Source: Bradyrhizobium amphicarpaeae
Lineage (GTDB): Bacteria > Pseudomonadota > Alphaproteobacteria > Rhizobiales > Xanthobacteraceae
Length of the DNA stretch: 64,000 nt
Direction: 5' to 3'
NCBI RefSeq assembly: GCF_002266435.3
Contig: NZ_CP029426.2
Coordinates: 3,316,001-3,380,000 of the forward strand
The translations under genes were made by a program, and so were the position numbers. Positions 23,351 through 32,265 of this stretch are shown here, in pieces; the first letter of the stretch is position 1, and each line of letters starts with the position of its first letter. The notes beneath the pieces were generated by a model. It did no database searches. It worked only from the letters and a program-made list of their open reading frames with translations, and had not been told where the DNA came from.

Positions 23351-24226
23351 ATGAAGCAACTCCAAATCGGCGACATCACCATCGATGCGGTGATCGAGCG
23401 GGAGGGGCCGTGGCGGCGGCCGCAGGATTTCTTCCCGGCCTATGACGAGGGCGTGTTCGCCCGTCATCTTGCCTCGATGGAGCCCGAGGTGTTCGATGCC
23501 GCGCGCGGCATGATGGTCATCACCTATCAGACCTTTGTCGTGCGCACGCCGCGCTACACCATTTTGGTGGACACTTGCACCGGCGAGGACAAGGGGCATC
23601 CGGCGCCGTTCGATTTTCCGGGCAAGGAGCGCTGGCGCAACGAGCTGTTCGCGCTCGGGATCGGTTTTGAGCAGATCGACTACGTGTTCTGCACGCATCT
23701 GCATATCGACCACACCGGCTGGAACACGAGTTTGCGTGACGGGCGCTGGGTGCCGACGTTTCCGAATGCGAAATACATATTTCACAAGGGCGAGTATGCG
23801 GCTTGGGAGGCCGAGCACGCCAAGGGCAGCAATCCGCCCGGTACCGTGTTTCGCGACAATTGCCTGCCGATCGTCGAGGCCGGGCAGGCGCTTCTGGTCG
23901 ACGACGATTACGCGCTCGACGACACCGTCACTTTGACGCCGACGCCGGGGCATTCGCCCTGTCATTGCTGCGTCAACATTTTTTCGAAGGGTAGCCGCGC
24001 GGTGGTCGCGGGCGACCTCATGCATCACCAGATCCAGTGCCGCGAGCCGGACTGGTCGGCGAAGCCGGATTGGGACCCGAAACAGTCGGCGGTGTCGCGG
24101 CGGAAGTTTTTTGCGTCAGTTGCGGACACCGACACGCTGATTTTGCCGGTTCATTTCCCGGCGCCGACGGTAGGGCTGATCAAGCCGCTGGATGGGGCGT
24201 TCGACTACCGGTTCAAGCGGGCTTGA
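23351..24226 (+). CDS. Metallo-beta-lactamase fold hydrolase
   Basis: A 291-residue MBL-fold enzyme with the dinuclear metal motif CTHLHIDHTGW (HxHxDH), then PTPGHSPCHCC and GDLMHHQIQC providing the later metal-binding His and Asp. The family includes quorum-quenching lactonases, which share the HLHIDH motif, but many members hydrolyse other substrates. There is no signal peptide, so it is cytoplasmic. AGGGAG precedes the ATG at 23351. A longer frame runs into the upstream palindrome and is not credible. The neighbours do not indicate a pathway. Confidence 0.9.
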   Translation: MKQLQIGDITIDAVIEREGPWRRPQDFFPAYDEGVFARHLASMEPEVFDAARGMMVITYQTFVVRTPRYTILVDTCTGEDKGHPAPFDFPGKERWRNELFALGIGFEQIDYVFCTHLHIDHTGWNTSLRDGRWVPTFPNAKYIFHKGEYAAWEAEHAKGSNPPGTVFRDNCLPIVEAGQALLVDDDYALDDTVTLTPTPGHSPCHCCVNIFSKGSRAVVAGDLMHHQIQCREPDWSAKPDWDPKQSAVSRRKFFASVADTDTLILPVHFPAPTVGLIKPLDGAFDYRFKRA

Positions 24227-24300
24227 AGCGCTAGCGGAGCCGCTAGAGCGGTTACCGTTCCGATCGCATCGAAAACGGGGCTCAAGAGTCGGAAAACGCT

Positions 24301-25164
24301 TTATCGCTTGCTGCGTTGCGCGAGCACCAAGGCGATGCCGCCAAGCATGGCGGGGGAGGCGAGCAGCAATCGGAGCGTGACCGGCTCGGCCAGGAAGAGT
24401 GCGCCGCCGATCGCGGCGATGGCAGGGACGGAGAGCTGAACGGAGGCCGCGCGTGCTGCCGACAGATGGCGCAGCGTGACGTACCACATCACATAACCGA
24501 GCCCTGAGGCCACCGCGCCGGATGCGATGGCATAGGCAAGCCCGGTCGACGTGGCATGGACATCGGAGAGCTGCCAGAGGTTCACCGCCGCGGCAAGCGG
24601 CAGGCAACAGAGGAAATTGATAGCGTTGGCCTCGATGGGATGATCGACGCCTCTTGCCGACAGCGAGAACACGCCCCAGGCGATTCCCGATACGGCGATC
24701 AGGATCGCGCCGAGGGGATCGGGCGCGCTGACGCCCGGCAGAACCAGGCAGATGAGGCCGAGGCTTGCGATTGAAAGCCCGATCCAGCCGGCTGCGGAGA
24801 AACGCTCTCCCTCCCGCAGCGCGACGCAGAACATCGTGAGCTGCACGGCAGTGAACAGGATCAGGGCGCCCGTGCCTGCCGTCAGCCGCACATAAGCGAA
24901 CGAGAAGCAGATCAGATAGACGAACAGGGCGGCCACCGACCTGACCTTGGCGTAGGCAAATGACGGCAAATGCCCGTAGCGTTGCCAGACCACCAGCGCC
25001 AGAATGACGACTGCCGCCAGAACGCGCACGGTCGTGAAGCTTGCGGGATCGATCAGCCCCGGCCCCAGCGCGATCCGGCACAGCAGCGAGTTCGCCGCGA
25101 AGCAGATCATCGTTGCGGCCGTCAGCACGGCCGCTTTGGTCGGTTGCGAAGCTGTGGTGACCAA
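24301..25164 (-). CDS. EamA/DMT-family transporter
   Basis: About ten hydrophobic segments over 287 residues in two EamA halves define a drug/metabolite-type inner-membrane exporter or permease. The first half starts AAVLTAATMICFAANSLLCR; the second begins near LGAILIAVSGIAWGVFSLSA. The protein ends with a short basic tail (LAQRSKR). Substrate cannot be predicted. The first usable start is a TTG at 25164 with no clear ribosome-binding site, so a start at the internal Met (MICFAAN) is possible but would shorten the first helix. Confidence 0.87.
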   Translation of the reverse strand: MVTTASQPTKAAVLTAATMICFAANSLLCRIALGPGLIDPASFTTVRVLAAVVILALVVWQRYGHLPSFAYAKVRSVAALFVYLICFSFAYVRLTAGTGALILFTAVQLTMFCVALREGERFSAAGWIGLSIASLGLICLVLPGVSAPDPLGAILIAVSGIAWGVFSLSARGVDHPIEANAINFLCCLPLAAAVNLWQLSDVHATSTGLAYAIASGAVASGLGYVMWYVTLRHLSAARAASVQLSVPAIAAIGGALFLAEPVTLRLLLASPAMLGGIALVLAQRSKR

Positions 25165-25332
25165 GATCAGGACACTCGCCGGTCGTGCCCCTGAGTCGGC
25201 GCAGGGAGCTGAAGCCGTAAACGCATCGAAGCGGCCAAATTGGAGATATTTGAATCAGCAAATCGAGCTCGATACGGTCTGAATCGAGCCCGATGACGTC
25301 TTGGGATGACCTTCGAGGATCTCTCCAGGCGC

Positions 25333-25581
25333 TTACGCGCCCATTTCGCACTTCTTCATGAAGCTGTTCTTGGCGGCGCCGGCGAGCGGCTTGCCGTCGG
25401 CGCTGACGGCCTTGGGCGTGCAGGCGTCCGCCTTGCACTTCTTCAGGAACGAGGCCTTGGCAGCGCCGGCCAACGCCTTGCCGTCCTTGCCGACGGCCTT
25501 GCTCTCACAGGTGTCGTCCGCGAAGGCCGAGCCTGCTGCAAAGGTGGCAATGATCGCAGCCAGGAAAATTCGCTTCATCAT
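25333..25581 (-). CDS. PsiF-repeat periplasmic protein
   Basis: An 82-residue secreted protein. The signal peptide (IFLAAIIATFAAGSAFA) is followed by two PsiF repeats of about 28 residues, each with a Cys at both ends: CESKAVGKDGKALAGAAKAS, then FLKKC; and CTPKAVSADGKPLAGAAKNS, then FMKKC. PsiF is named for phosphate-starvation induction in enterobacteria, and its function is unknown. No PHO box was seen upstream. GGGAG precedes the paired ATGs. Confidence 0.9.
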   Translation of the reverse strand: MMKRIFLAAIIATFAAGSAFADDTCESKAVGKDGKALAGAAKASFLKKCKADACTPKAVSADGKPLAGAAKNSFMKKCEMGA

Positions 25582-25783
25582 AGTGTCTCCCTAAACCAGA
25601 AATGGCGGGGAGATTGGAACCGGGAATCGTGGCGCAATCAAGCTGGATGGGGGCAAGCCGTCCGGTCCGGCCAGCGTTTTTTTCGAGCGGGAGCTGGCCA
25701 GGCTCGCTTCCTGTTGCACTGCTCGCTGACCGCGGCGGGCAACCCTGCTAGGCTTGGTAAGTTTAGCCGGACGGAGCATCGTG

Positions 25784-26248
25784 ATGGACGCCGTGACCCC
25801 GAAACGCCAGGAAGCCGCCGACCAGCATTCGCATCTGGTTCGGCCTCAAGACATGGATTGGCAGACGACGCGCTTTCCTGGCTGCGAGGCCAAGACGCTG
25901 CTGTTCGATCGCCGCACCGGCCTGATGACCGCCTTGATGCGATTTGCGCCGGGATCGGTGCTGCCCGATCACGAGCATGTCGGCATCGAGCAAAGCTGGG
26001 TCATCGAAGGCGCGCTCGTCGACAAAGACGGACCGGCCAAGGGCATCGCCTGCAGGGCCGGCGAATTCATCTGGCGCGAGGCGGGCAGCCGGCATGCGGC
26101 CTGGTGTCCGGACGGTGCCCTGATCCTGGCGATCTTCCAGGTGCCGAACAAGTTCTTCGAAGCCGACGGCCGCGTCGTCGATGCCGCCGGTCAGGACTGG
26201 GACGAGACCTGGGGGCACACAGGCCCGCAGCAGGCGCGGGACGCCTAG
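25784..26248 (+). CDS. Cupin (ChrR-like) domain protein
   Basis: A 154-residue single cupin. The metal-binding pattern is visible: PDHEHVGIEQSWVIEGAL supplies two His and a Glu, and a second His lies in REAGSRHAAWCP. The fold matches ChrR-type cupins, which include anti-sigma factor C-terminal domains and 2,4'-dihydroxyacetophenone dioxygenase-like enzymes. No sigma factor gene is nearby, so an enzymatic role is more likely. GGAG seven bases before the ATG at 25784 sets the start. It is convergent with the alpha/beta hydrolase gene nine bases away. Confidence 0.85.
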   Translation: MDAVTPKRQEAADQHSHLVRPQDMDWQTTRFPGCEAKTLLFDRRTGLMTALMRFAPGSVLPDHEHVGIEQSWVIEGALVDKDGPAKGIACRAGEFIWREAGSRHAAWCPDGALILAIFQVPNKFFEADGRVVDAAGQDWDETWGHTGPQQARDA

Positions 26249-26257
26249 CTCGCATGT

Positions 26258-27220
26258 CTAGACACCGCGCGCGAGCAGGGCCTTGAAGTCCGCGCGTGCG
26301 CGCTGCGCTTCGGCGCGCGCGACCTCGGAGGCATCGCCGAGACCAAAATAGCCGTGGATCAGGCCGGGGCCTTCATGGTGCTTGACGGGCACGCCGGCGG
26401 CCTCAAGCGCCCGCGCATAGGCCACGCCCTCGTCGCGCAGGGGATCGAACCAGGCGGTGGTCACGATCGCGGGCGCGACGCCCGCGAGCGACGGTGCGCG
26501 CAGCGGCGAGACGCGCCAGTCAAGGGCGTGATCAGGCTCGGCGAGATAATGGCCGCAAAACCATTCCATGGTGGCGCGCGTCAGGAAGTAGCCCTCGGCA
26601 TTCTCGGCGCGCGAGGGATAGCGCGCGTTCTCGCCGGCATCGGCGTAAGCGCCGAGGACGTCGGTCACGGGATAGACCAGCAATTGCCCGGCAAGCCTGA
26701 TGCCGGCGTCGCGGCAGGCAATCGCGGCGGCGGCGGCGAGATTGCCGCCGGCGCTGTCACCGGCAACGCCAAAGCGTTTTGCGTCGCCGCCAAATTCCGC
26801 GACGCGGTTGAAGATGTCGCTTACGGCCGCGAATGCGTCCTCGAAGGCACCGGGAAACCGCGTCTCGGGCGGGCGGCGATAATCGACCGAGATGACGACG
26901 GCACCGGTCTCGATCGCGAGGTTGCGTGCCTGCCGGTCGTGGGTCTCGATGTCGCCGGCAACCCAGCCGCCGCCGTGAAAGAACACCACGGTCGACGCGG
27001 GCGTGGTGCCGATCCGGTAGACGCGGGCAGGAAGCGGCCTGGCGCCGCCGCTCACCTCGATATCCTGCACGGTCTCGACCGGCGGCGGCGGAACGGCGGC
27101 GCGGGAGGCAGCCAGTGCACGCAAGGAATCGCGGGCGCTCTGTGGCGTCATCGCGGTGGGATCTCGCAGCGGTAGCAGCGGAATGATCTGGGCGATGACG
27201 GGATCGAGCGGTGCGGGCAT
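26258..27220 (-). CDS. Alpha/beta hydrolase, hormone-sensitive lipase family
   Basis: A 320-residue esterase of the HSL (family IV) type. The oxyanion motif HGGGWVAGD is near residue 80, the nucleophile elbow GDSAGGN near 155, the acid DPLRDEG near 260 and the catalytic His in HGYFGLGD near 290. It probably hydrolyses short-chain esters in the cytoplasm, and there is no signal peptide. It is divergent from the nitroreductase gene with about 100 bases between them. Confidence 0.93.
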   Translation of the reverse strand: MPAPLDPVIAQIIPLLPLRDPTAMTPQSARDSLRALAASRAAVPPPPVETVQDIEVSGGARPLPARVYRIGTTPASTVVFFHGGGWVAGDIETHDRQARNLAIETGAVVISVDYRRPPETRFPGAFEDAFAAVSDIFNRVAEFGGDAKRFGVAGDSAGGNLAAAAAIACRDAGIRLAGQLLVYPVTDVLGAYADAGENARYPSRAENAEGYFLTRATMEWFCGHYLAEPDHALDWRVSPLRAPSLAGVAPAIVTTAWFDPLRDEGVAYARALEAAGVPVKHHEGPGLIHGYFGLGDASEVARAEAQRARADFKALLARGV

Positions 27221-27325
27221 TGTTCCTCACGGGGTTCTTGGTCTTGCTTGCGGGGTAGCATAGGTTTTGCGTGCCGCATCGGCAACGGTGTTCAAAGCCG
27301 GACGAAGGGCAGGGAGATTCACGAG

Positions 27326-28003
27326 GTGGAGTTCGAAACGCTGGTCCAGTCGCGCCGCAGCGTGCGCGGATTCCGGAACGAGCCGGTGCCGCGTGCGGTG
27401 ATCGAGGCGATCATCGAGAGCGCCAAGCGCGCGCCGTCGTCGATGAATACCCAGCCTTGGCACGTCCATGTGCTCACCGGCCGGCCGCTCGAGGAGGTTC
27501 GCCGCCGCAACATGGAGGAGATGATCGGCGGAGCCAAGGTCAAGCGCGACATCGTCAGCCACGGCGAGTACCAGGGGGTGCATCGCACGCGGCAGGTCGA
27601 CGTCGCAAAGAAATTGTTCGGCGCGATGGGGATTGCGCGCGACGACAAGCCGATGCGGCAGGACTGGGTGCTGCGCGGCTTCCGCCAGTTCGACGCGCCG
27701 GTTTCGCTGGTCCTGACCTACGACCGCGTGCTCGACCCGGGCGCCGTCTGCCATTTCGATCTCGGCGCGCTCTGCTACGGCATCGTGCTCGCGGCGTGGG
27801 ATCGCGGTCTCGGCTCCGTCATCAACGGGCAGGGTATCATGCGCTCCGACATCGTGCGCGAAGTCGCGAAAATTCCGGAGGACGAGGTGATCATGACCTG
27901 CGTCGCGATGGGCTATCCCGACGACGACTTTGCCGCGAATGCGGTGCGCTCGGATCGCGAGCACAATCAGGAGTTTGTGCGGTACGTCGGTTTTGTCGAT
28001 TAG
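27326..28003 (+). CDS. Nitroreductase family protein
   Basis: A 225-residue FMN-dependent NAD(P)H nitroreductase-fold enzyme. The N-terminal RRSVRGF pattern, APSSMNTQPW motif and C-terminal VAMGYPDDDFAANAVRSDRE are characteristic. The natural substrate is unknown and could be a quinone or a nitroaromatic. The GTG at 27326 follows GGGAG at nine bases and begins at the conserved family N-terminus, so I reject the longer frame to 27248. Confidence 0.9.
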   Translation: MEFETLVQSRRSVRGFRNEPVPRAVIEAIIESAKRAPSSMNTQPWHVHVLTGRPLEEVRRRNMEEMIGGAKVKRDIVSHGEYQGVHRTRQVDVAKKLFGAMGIARDDKPMRQDWVLRGFRQFDAPVSLVLTYDRVLDPGAVCHFDLGALCYGIVLAAWDRGLGSVINGQGIMRSDIVREVAKIPEDEVIMTCVAMGYPDDDFAANAVRSDREHNQEFVRYVGFVD

Positions 28004-28134
28004 GACGGCGCAGAGGAGATTATTCTCCGGCAGAAATTTTTGGTGTGGACTCCTTACGGCCTCTTGCAATCTCGAAGATGCGGGAGGAACAATATGCGTC
28101 CTGAGAGCTTTGTTGCTGGCGCGAGGGAATTGAC

Positions 28135-28338
28135 ATGCGGCGGCTGACTAGCCTGGTTCGACGGTTCTTCGGCCCGCGGATGCGGCGCCCGGTCGATGCG
28201 GATCCAAGTCTTCCTTTCACCCCCGAAGAGTTCGGCCGGCTGATTCGTAGCGGCCGGCACGAGGACATGAAGCTGCTGGCCGAAGGGCTGGCCTGCCGGT
28301 CCATCCCGCGCCGCGCCAGTCATCGCGCCACCCACTAG
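28135..28338 (+). CDS. Small basic hypothetical protein, 67 aa
   Basis: A 67-residue protein with an Arg-rich N-terminus (MRRLTSLVRRFFGPRMRRP) and a helical middle (TPEEFGRLIRSGRHEDMKLL). GAGGG seven bases before the ATG supports translation. There is no signal peptide or known domain. The basic amphipathic N-terminus might associate with membrane or nucleic acid, which is speculation. It is convergent with the HD-GYP operon. Confidence 0.5.
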   Translation: MRRLTSLVRRFFGPRMRRPVDADPSLPFTPEEFGRLIRSGRHEDMKLLAEGLACRSIPRRASHRATH

Positions 28339-28384
28339 ACTTGACCCACTAGACTTGGCGCGCTGCGCCGCCATTGCCCGGGGC

Positions 28385-29503
28385 TCACCGCGTGAGTGCG
28401 ACCTGCTTGAACGAGGTCACCAGCGCTTTTTCCAGTTTTCCGTCCATCCCGCGCAGGATGTCGTAGGCTTCCGCGCGCGGCATGGTCGGCTTGTAATGCC
28501 GGTGCTCGATCAGCGCTGCAAAGATGTCGGAGATCGTGAGAATCCTCACGATGTCGCAGATGCTTTCGGCGCAGAGCGCATCGGGATAGCCGCTGCCGTC
28601 GAGATATTCGTGATGGTGGCGAACGGCATCGAGGATCTCCGGCGAGATCTTGTCGTGTCCCTTCAGGAAGTCGTAGCCCGCGACCGGGTGGGTCTCGATC
28701 AGGGCGCGTTCCTCCGCGTCGAGGCGGCCCGGCTTGTCGAGAATGGCGAGCGGGATCTGCGCCTTGCCGATGTCGTGGAACATGGCCGCCGAGTAGAGGC
28801 GCTCCAGGTCGGTCCTTCCGACACCGAGGCTCAGGCCGAAGTCGATGGCGACGCCGGTCACGAGCAGGCAGTGCTGATAGGTTCCCTCGTGGTGGCGCCG
28901 CACCGTCGTGAGCCATTCCGAAAGGCCTCGCGCGGTGATGCGATCGGCAATCTGACGGCCGGCCTCCCTGGTGCCATCGACGTCGAGGGGCTGGCCGAGC
29001 GTGACTGCCGTGAACATCGAGGCGATCGCGGTTGCAGCCGCCTCGACCGCGTTGTCGGACTGTGCCGTCGCGCCCGGCGAGGCGGTGGACGGACCCGCTG
29101 GATCGGACAGCGCAGACAACAATTGGTTCCGGTTGATCGTACCGGGCAGGACGTGCGTCGCCCCGAGCGCGTAAGCTTGCGAGATACCGACGTGCGAGGT
29201 GTGCTCGAGGAGGAATATCCGCTTCTTCGCCTTGGCGAGCTTGCCCGCCCGCCTCTTGATGGCCGCGATGTTGTCGACATCGCGCAGCTCGGCACGGATG
29301 ACGATGGCAGAGGGCACCTGCGACAGCTTGGCTTCGGCGTCCAGCCGCTCGCCGGCAACGGCAAAACGGTCCTCGAGGATCGCACAGACGCCGGCCAGCT
29401 TGTCGGATGTGTCGGCCAGCACATGGACGAAGGAGCGGGCCTGGTCCGTCTCGCGGATGGCGCCCGCATCGACGGGGCTGAAGATGGTTCGCGCGTTCTG
29501 CAC
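28385..29503 (-). CDS. HD-GYP domain phosphodiesterase
   Basis: A 372-residue protein. The first about 140 residues look like a degenerate receiver-type domain (FVHVLADTSDKLAGVCAI, AKKRIFLLEHTSHVGISQAY). The C-terminal part is an intact HD-GYP domain with HHEGTYQHCLLV, HDIGKAQIP, ETHPVAGYDFL and HHHEYLDGSGYP. HD-GYP enzymes hydrolyse cyclic-di-GMP. It is the third gene of a minus-strand operon behind the DUF2336 and PilZ genes, which supports a cyclic-di-GMP module. No transmembrane segment is seen. Confidence 0.93.
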   Translation of the reverse strand: MQNARTIFSPVDAGAIRETDQARSFVHVLADTSDKLAGVCAILEDRFAVAGERLDAEAKLSQVPSAIVIRAELRDVDNIAAIKRRAGKLAKAKKRIFLLEHTSHVGISQAYALGATHVLPGTINRNQLLSALSDPAGPSTASPGATAQSDNAVEAAATAIASMFTAVTLGQPLDVDGTREAGRQIADRITARGLSEWLTTVRRHHEGTYQHCLLVTGVAIDFGLSLGVGRTDLERLYSAAMFHDIGKAQIPLAILDKPGRLDAEERALIETHPVAGYDFLKGHDKISPEILDAVRHHHEYLDGSGYPDALCAESICDIVRILTISDIFAALIEHRHYKPTMPRAEAYDILRGMDGKLEKALVTSFKQVALTR

Positions 29504-29551
29504 GGTTTGACCTGGTCTGTCGCGGTTGCAATGGGTGGGATGAATGCCGGC

Positions 29552-29884
29552 CTATTTGCTTTGGACCACGCTTTGCGTAGCGGCTGACGGCGCGCTCGCC
29601 GGCCGCTTCTTGCCGTCGGCGGTGACGAAGTGAATGCCGGCCGTGGTGCCATCAATCCAGACCAGCTCGCAGCGCCGATAGGCGAGCCCGGTCGACGACA
29701 GCAACATGAAGAACTCCTTGGCCTGCAGCACGTCCAGCGTGCCTTCGACCTCGAGCTTTGCGCCTGTCTGCGACACGTCGAGTAGAACGCAGCTGCGCCG
29801 CCATGTGCCGTCGGAGCCCATCAGATTGACGGCCTGCCTGTGGTCCATCCGCACGCGCGCCGCCTTGCGGCCGTCGAACTTCAT
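29552..29884 (-). CDS. PilZ domain protein
   Basis: A 110-residue single PilZ domain, the usual cyclic-di-GMP receptor fold. The binding residues are partly visible as RMDHRQAVN (RxxxR-like) and LLDVSQTGAKL (D-x-S-x-x-G). The protein probably senses cyclic-di-GMP or acts as a partner of the neighbouring HD-GYP enzyme. Its start overlaps the upstream DUF2336 stop by four bases, indicating translational coupling, and the HD-GYP gene follows 48 bases downstream. Confidence 0.9.
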   Translation of the reverse strand: MKFDGRKAARVRMDHRQAVNLMGSDGTWRRSCVLLDVSQTGAKLEVEGTLDVLQAKEFFMLLSSTGLAYRRCELVWIDGTTAGIHFVTADGKKRPASAPSAATQSVVQSK

Positions 29885-30990
29885 CGGCTAGCCCCCGCTT
29901 TTGCGCCGCGACTTCCGCGACTGCTCCCCTTGACGCTCGCGGCGATTTCGCCCCACCGTACCGTCCACTGACTGGTCGACAGAAGCAGCGTCTCGAAAAT
30001 GAGCTGTGCGCGTTCGCGCTCGGCAAACGAAAGCCTGATCCCGCTGCGGTTGCTCAGGATGGTGAGCGTGGTCTGCCAGTTCAGCCGTGAAGCCCGGCAG
30101 GCCATGACCAGCCCTTCGCAATCGCCGTCGGTCATGACGTGCTCGACGATCTCCACGGGCGTCCCCGAAAGCACCGACAAGGCCGTGAGCAGATTGGCGG
30201 TCTCGCCGCGGATCGCGAAGCGATTCACCGTGGAATCGTTGAGCTTTCCGATGCGGTTGAGCGCGACGATCTCCGGCCGTGCGCTTGCATAGTCGGCCGC
30301 ACTGGGCAACCGGGGCACAATCGGCGCTGCCGCTTGAGGATCCGAAACGGAGGGAGCCTTGGTCTCCGCGCGAGCGTTGGGGGCCGGCGAGGCCGACAGC
30401 AACTTCTTCAAGACCGGATCTGGCGTGCCTGGTCTCAGCGCGAGCGCCTTCGTGAGCTCGTCATCGCTCGCGCACGTCTCGACGAGCGCGACGTAGGCGG
30501 CATCGGAGAATTGTGCGCCTGCGTTCCCGATCAGGGCCAGGTGGACGGCGCGGCCGCCGCGCCTGATGAGAGTCTCGGTCAATTGCGGCTCGATGCGCGC
30601 GCGGGAAGCAATCGCGAGCTGCTGTGGTTCGCCGCACGAAATCGCGATCGTTTCGAGATCGGACGCGGACAGCGCGAGCGATTTGAGCAGCACGCGACAG
30701 GCGACATCAGGATCGTCGTGCGAGGCAAGACGTCTCGATGTCTCCGGTGGAGCTGCTTTGAGTTCGGCGAGCGCATCGCCGAGTTGGATCAAGGCGCTGG
30801 CCTCGAGCCGCTCCATCAATCGCACCAGGACACCGTCGACCACATTGGCAAGCAATTGCTGAGGCCGGTCGCGGCTGCCACTGAGCAACTGCAAAATGCC
30901 GTCGAGGATGCGGGAGCAACGGTCCAACGGGCAGGTTGCGACCGCATCCTCCAACTCGATCAATAAATTGGCAGGCGCGTTTGCCATCAT
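29881..30990 (-). CDS. DUF2336 domain protein
   Basis: A helical, HEAT-like protein of about 369 residues matching DUF2336, common in alphaproteobacteria. It opens with LLIELEDAVATCPLDRCSRI and carries repeats such as LASHDDPDVACRVLLKSLAL and LIGNAGAQFSDAAYVALVE. The function is not established in the family. Coupling to PilZ and HD-GYP genes suggests a role in cyclic-di-GMP signalling (inference). The start at 30990 (paired Met) fits the family N-terminus better than the ATG at 31038, and neither has a strong ribosome-binding site. Confidence 0.85.
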   Translation of the reverse strand: MMANAPANLLIELEDAVATCPLDRCSRILDGILQLLSGSRDRPQQLLANVVDGVLVRLMERLEASALIQLGDALAELKAAPPETSRRLASHDDPDVACRVLLKSLALSASDLETIAISCGEPQQLAIASRARIEPQLTETLIRRGGRAVHLALIGNAGAQFSDAAYVALVETCASDDELTKALALRPGTPDPVLKKLLSASPAPNARAETKAPSVSDPQAAAPIVPRLPSAADYASARPEIVALNRIGKLNDSTVNRFAIRGETANLLTALSVLSGTPVEIVEHVMTDGDCEGLVMACRASRLNWQTTLTILSNRSGIRLSFAERERAQLIFETLLLSTSQWTVRWGEIAASVKGSSRGSRGAKAGASR

Positions 30991-31269
30991 GGCAGGGAGC
31001 CCGAATTGCAATGACTTTGACGATCTAACGCGTTCCATTCCGCCCGAAAGGCGTTAATTTGCTTTTTAGGATTTCGCGCTCGGGTGCCGAATTACCGGAA
31101 AACGCTATCGAAATTTGGCGAGATGCCACGTCCCTCCTTGTCCTCAGGACTGGACACTCGTCTCCTGAGGGGAAGCGTTCAGATCGATTCCCTCGGTCTG
31201 ACGTAAAACCGAAGGGGGGAGCGAACGGCTCATTGCCGGGCGCGCGATGACGCTGCGCTTCTCGTCGCC

Positions 31270-32217
31270 ATGAACAGCATTGATGATGTGCCCAGCTTGG
31301 CACCCAGAATATTTCGCTTTTCGGACGTCGATGAATTTCGAAATGCCATCCGAGGATTGAACCTCGAATTTACGCCTTTCGTTCGGAGGATATCGGCCGA
31401 GCAGATCATTCTGTCGATGCCCGGCTGCGAGGTGAATCTGACGACCGCATTTCCGCGCGTGGTCGACGCCCAGCTTGTCGAGAGTTGCACGGCGGTCGGC
31501 TTCACGATGGACGACCTCGACGTGCCGATACGCTTCAACGGCTCGCAGCGTATGCGTCCGGCTGTCGTCATCGGCAGCGGCGGCGCAGCCTATACCATTA
31601 TCGAGGAAGTGCAGCGCCAGATTGCCTCTGTGGTTTTCAGGCCCGAGGTGACTGAACGCGGCTGGCCGAGCCCAACCCAGAGCTTCAAGATTTTCGAAAC
31701 GAGCGCCGTTGGCCTTCATCGGTTGCGCAGTGTGGTTCGCGAGATCCTGGCCGAGGCCTCAGCGCCGGTCGAGGCGTCAGATATACCGCTCAAGGCGAGA
31801 GCAATGAAGGAGTCTCTTCTCGCGGCCGTCGACCACGCGCTCGAAAACGTCGTCTCGGCCCGCTGGACCCTGCGTCCCAACGACGAGCGCAACTTCCGGA
31901 TATTCAAGGATATCAGCGCTCTTCTGTCCGATGATCTCTCGCTGCCGATCTACAGCGATGAGATTGCCCGCAAACTCGGATTGTCCGTCCGCACGATGCA
32001 CGACGTCGTCCGCCGCTATCGCGGCATGAGCCTGCACCGTTACCTGCGTCTGCGGCGGCTGTGGCTGGTGCGCCAGCGGTTGCTCGCGGGCGCCGACAGT
32101 GTCAAGGCCGTGGCGCTCGCGTTCGGCTTCTGGCATCTCAGCGACTTCTCCCGAAGTTACCGCGACCAGTTCGGCGAGGCGCCGTCGCATACGCTGGAGT
32201 GCGGACGCGGGCGATAG
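31270..32217 (+). CDS. AraC-family transcriptional regulator
   Basis: The C-terminal 110 residues form a double HTH AraC domain (DEIARKLGLSVRTMHDVVRR, then AVALAFGFWHLSDFSRSYRD and QFGEAPSHTL). The N-terminal 190 residues resemble the AraC-binding-2 type domain found in regulators of catabolic genes. It lies 48 bases upstream of the FMN-reductase gene on the same strand and might regulate or be co-transcribed with it. The effector is unknown. Confidence 0.92.
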   Translation: MNSIDDVPSLAPRIFRFSDVDEFRNAIRGLNLEFTPFVRRISAEQIILSMPGCEVNLTTAFPRVVDAQLVESCTAVGFTMDDLDVPIRFNGSQRMRPAVVIGSGGAAYTIIEEVQRQIASVVFRPEVTERGWPSPTQSFKIFETSAVGLHRLRSVVREILAEASAPVEASDIPLKARAMKESLLAAVDHALENVVSARWTLRPNDERNFRIFKDISALLSDDLSLPIYSDEIARKLGLSVRTMHDVVRRYRGMSLHRYLRLRRLWLVRQRLLAGADSVKAVALAFGFWHLSDFSRSYRDQFGEAPSHTLECGRGR

Positions 32218-32265
32218 TTGGCAAATCGAGTAGGGCGGCCGCCGGTTTCGTGCTACCGTCCGGCG

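Noticed and set aside
24229..24248. Small palindrome CTAGCGG-AG-CCGCTAG between convergent genes
   Set aside because: It has no T-run, and its loop is only two bases, so terminator function is not supported.
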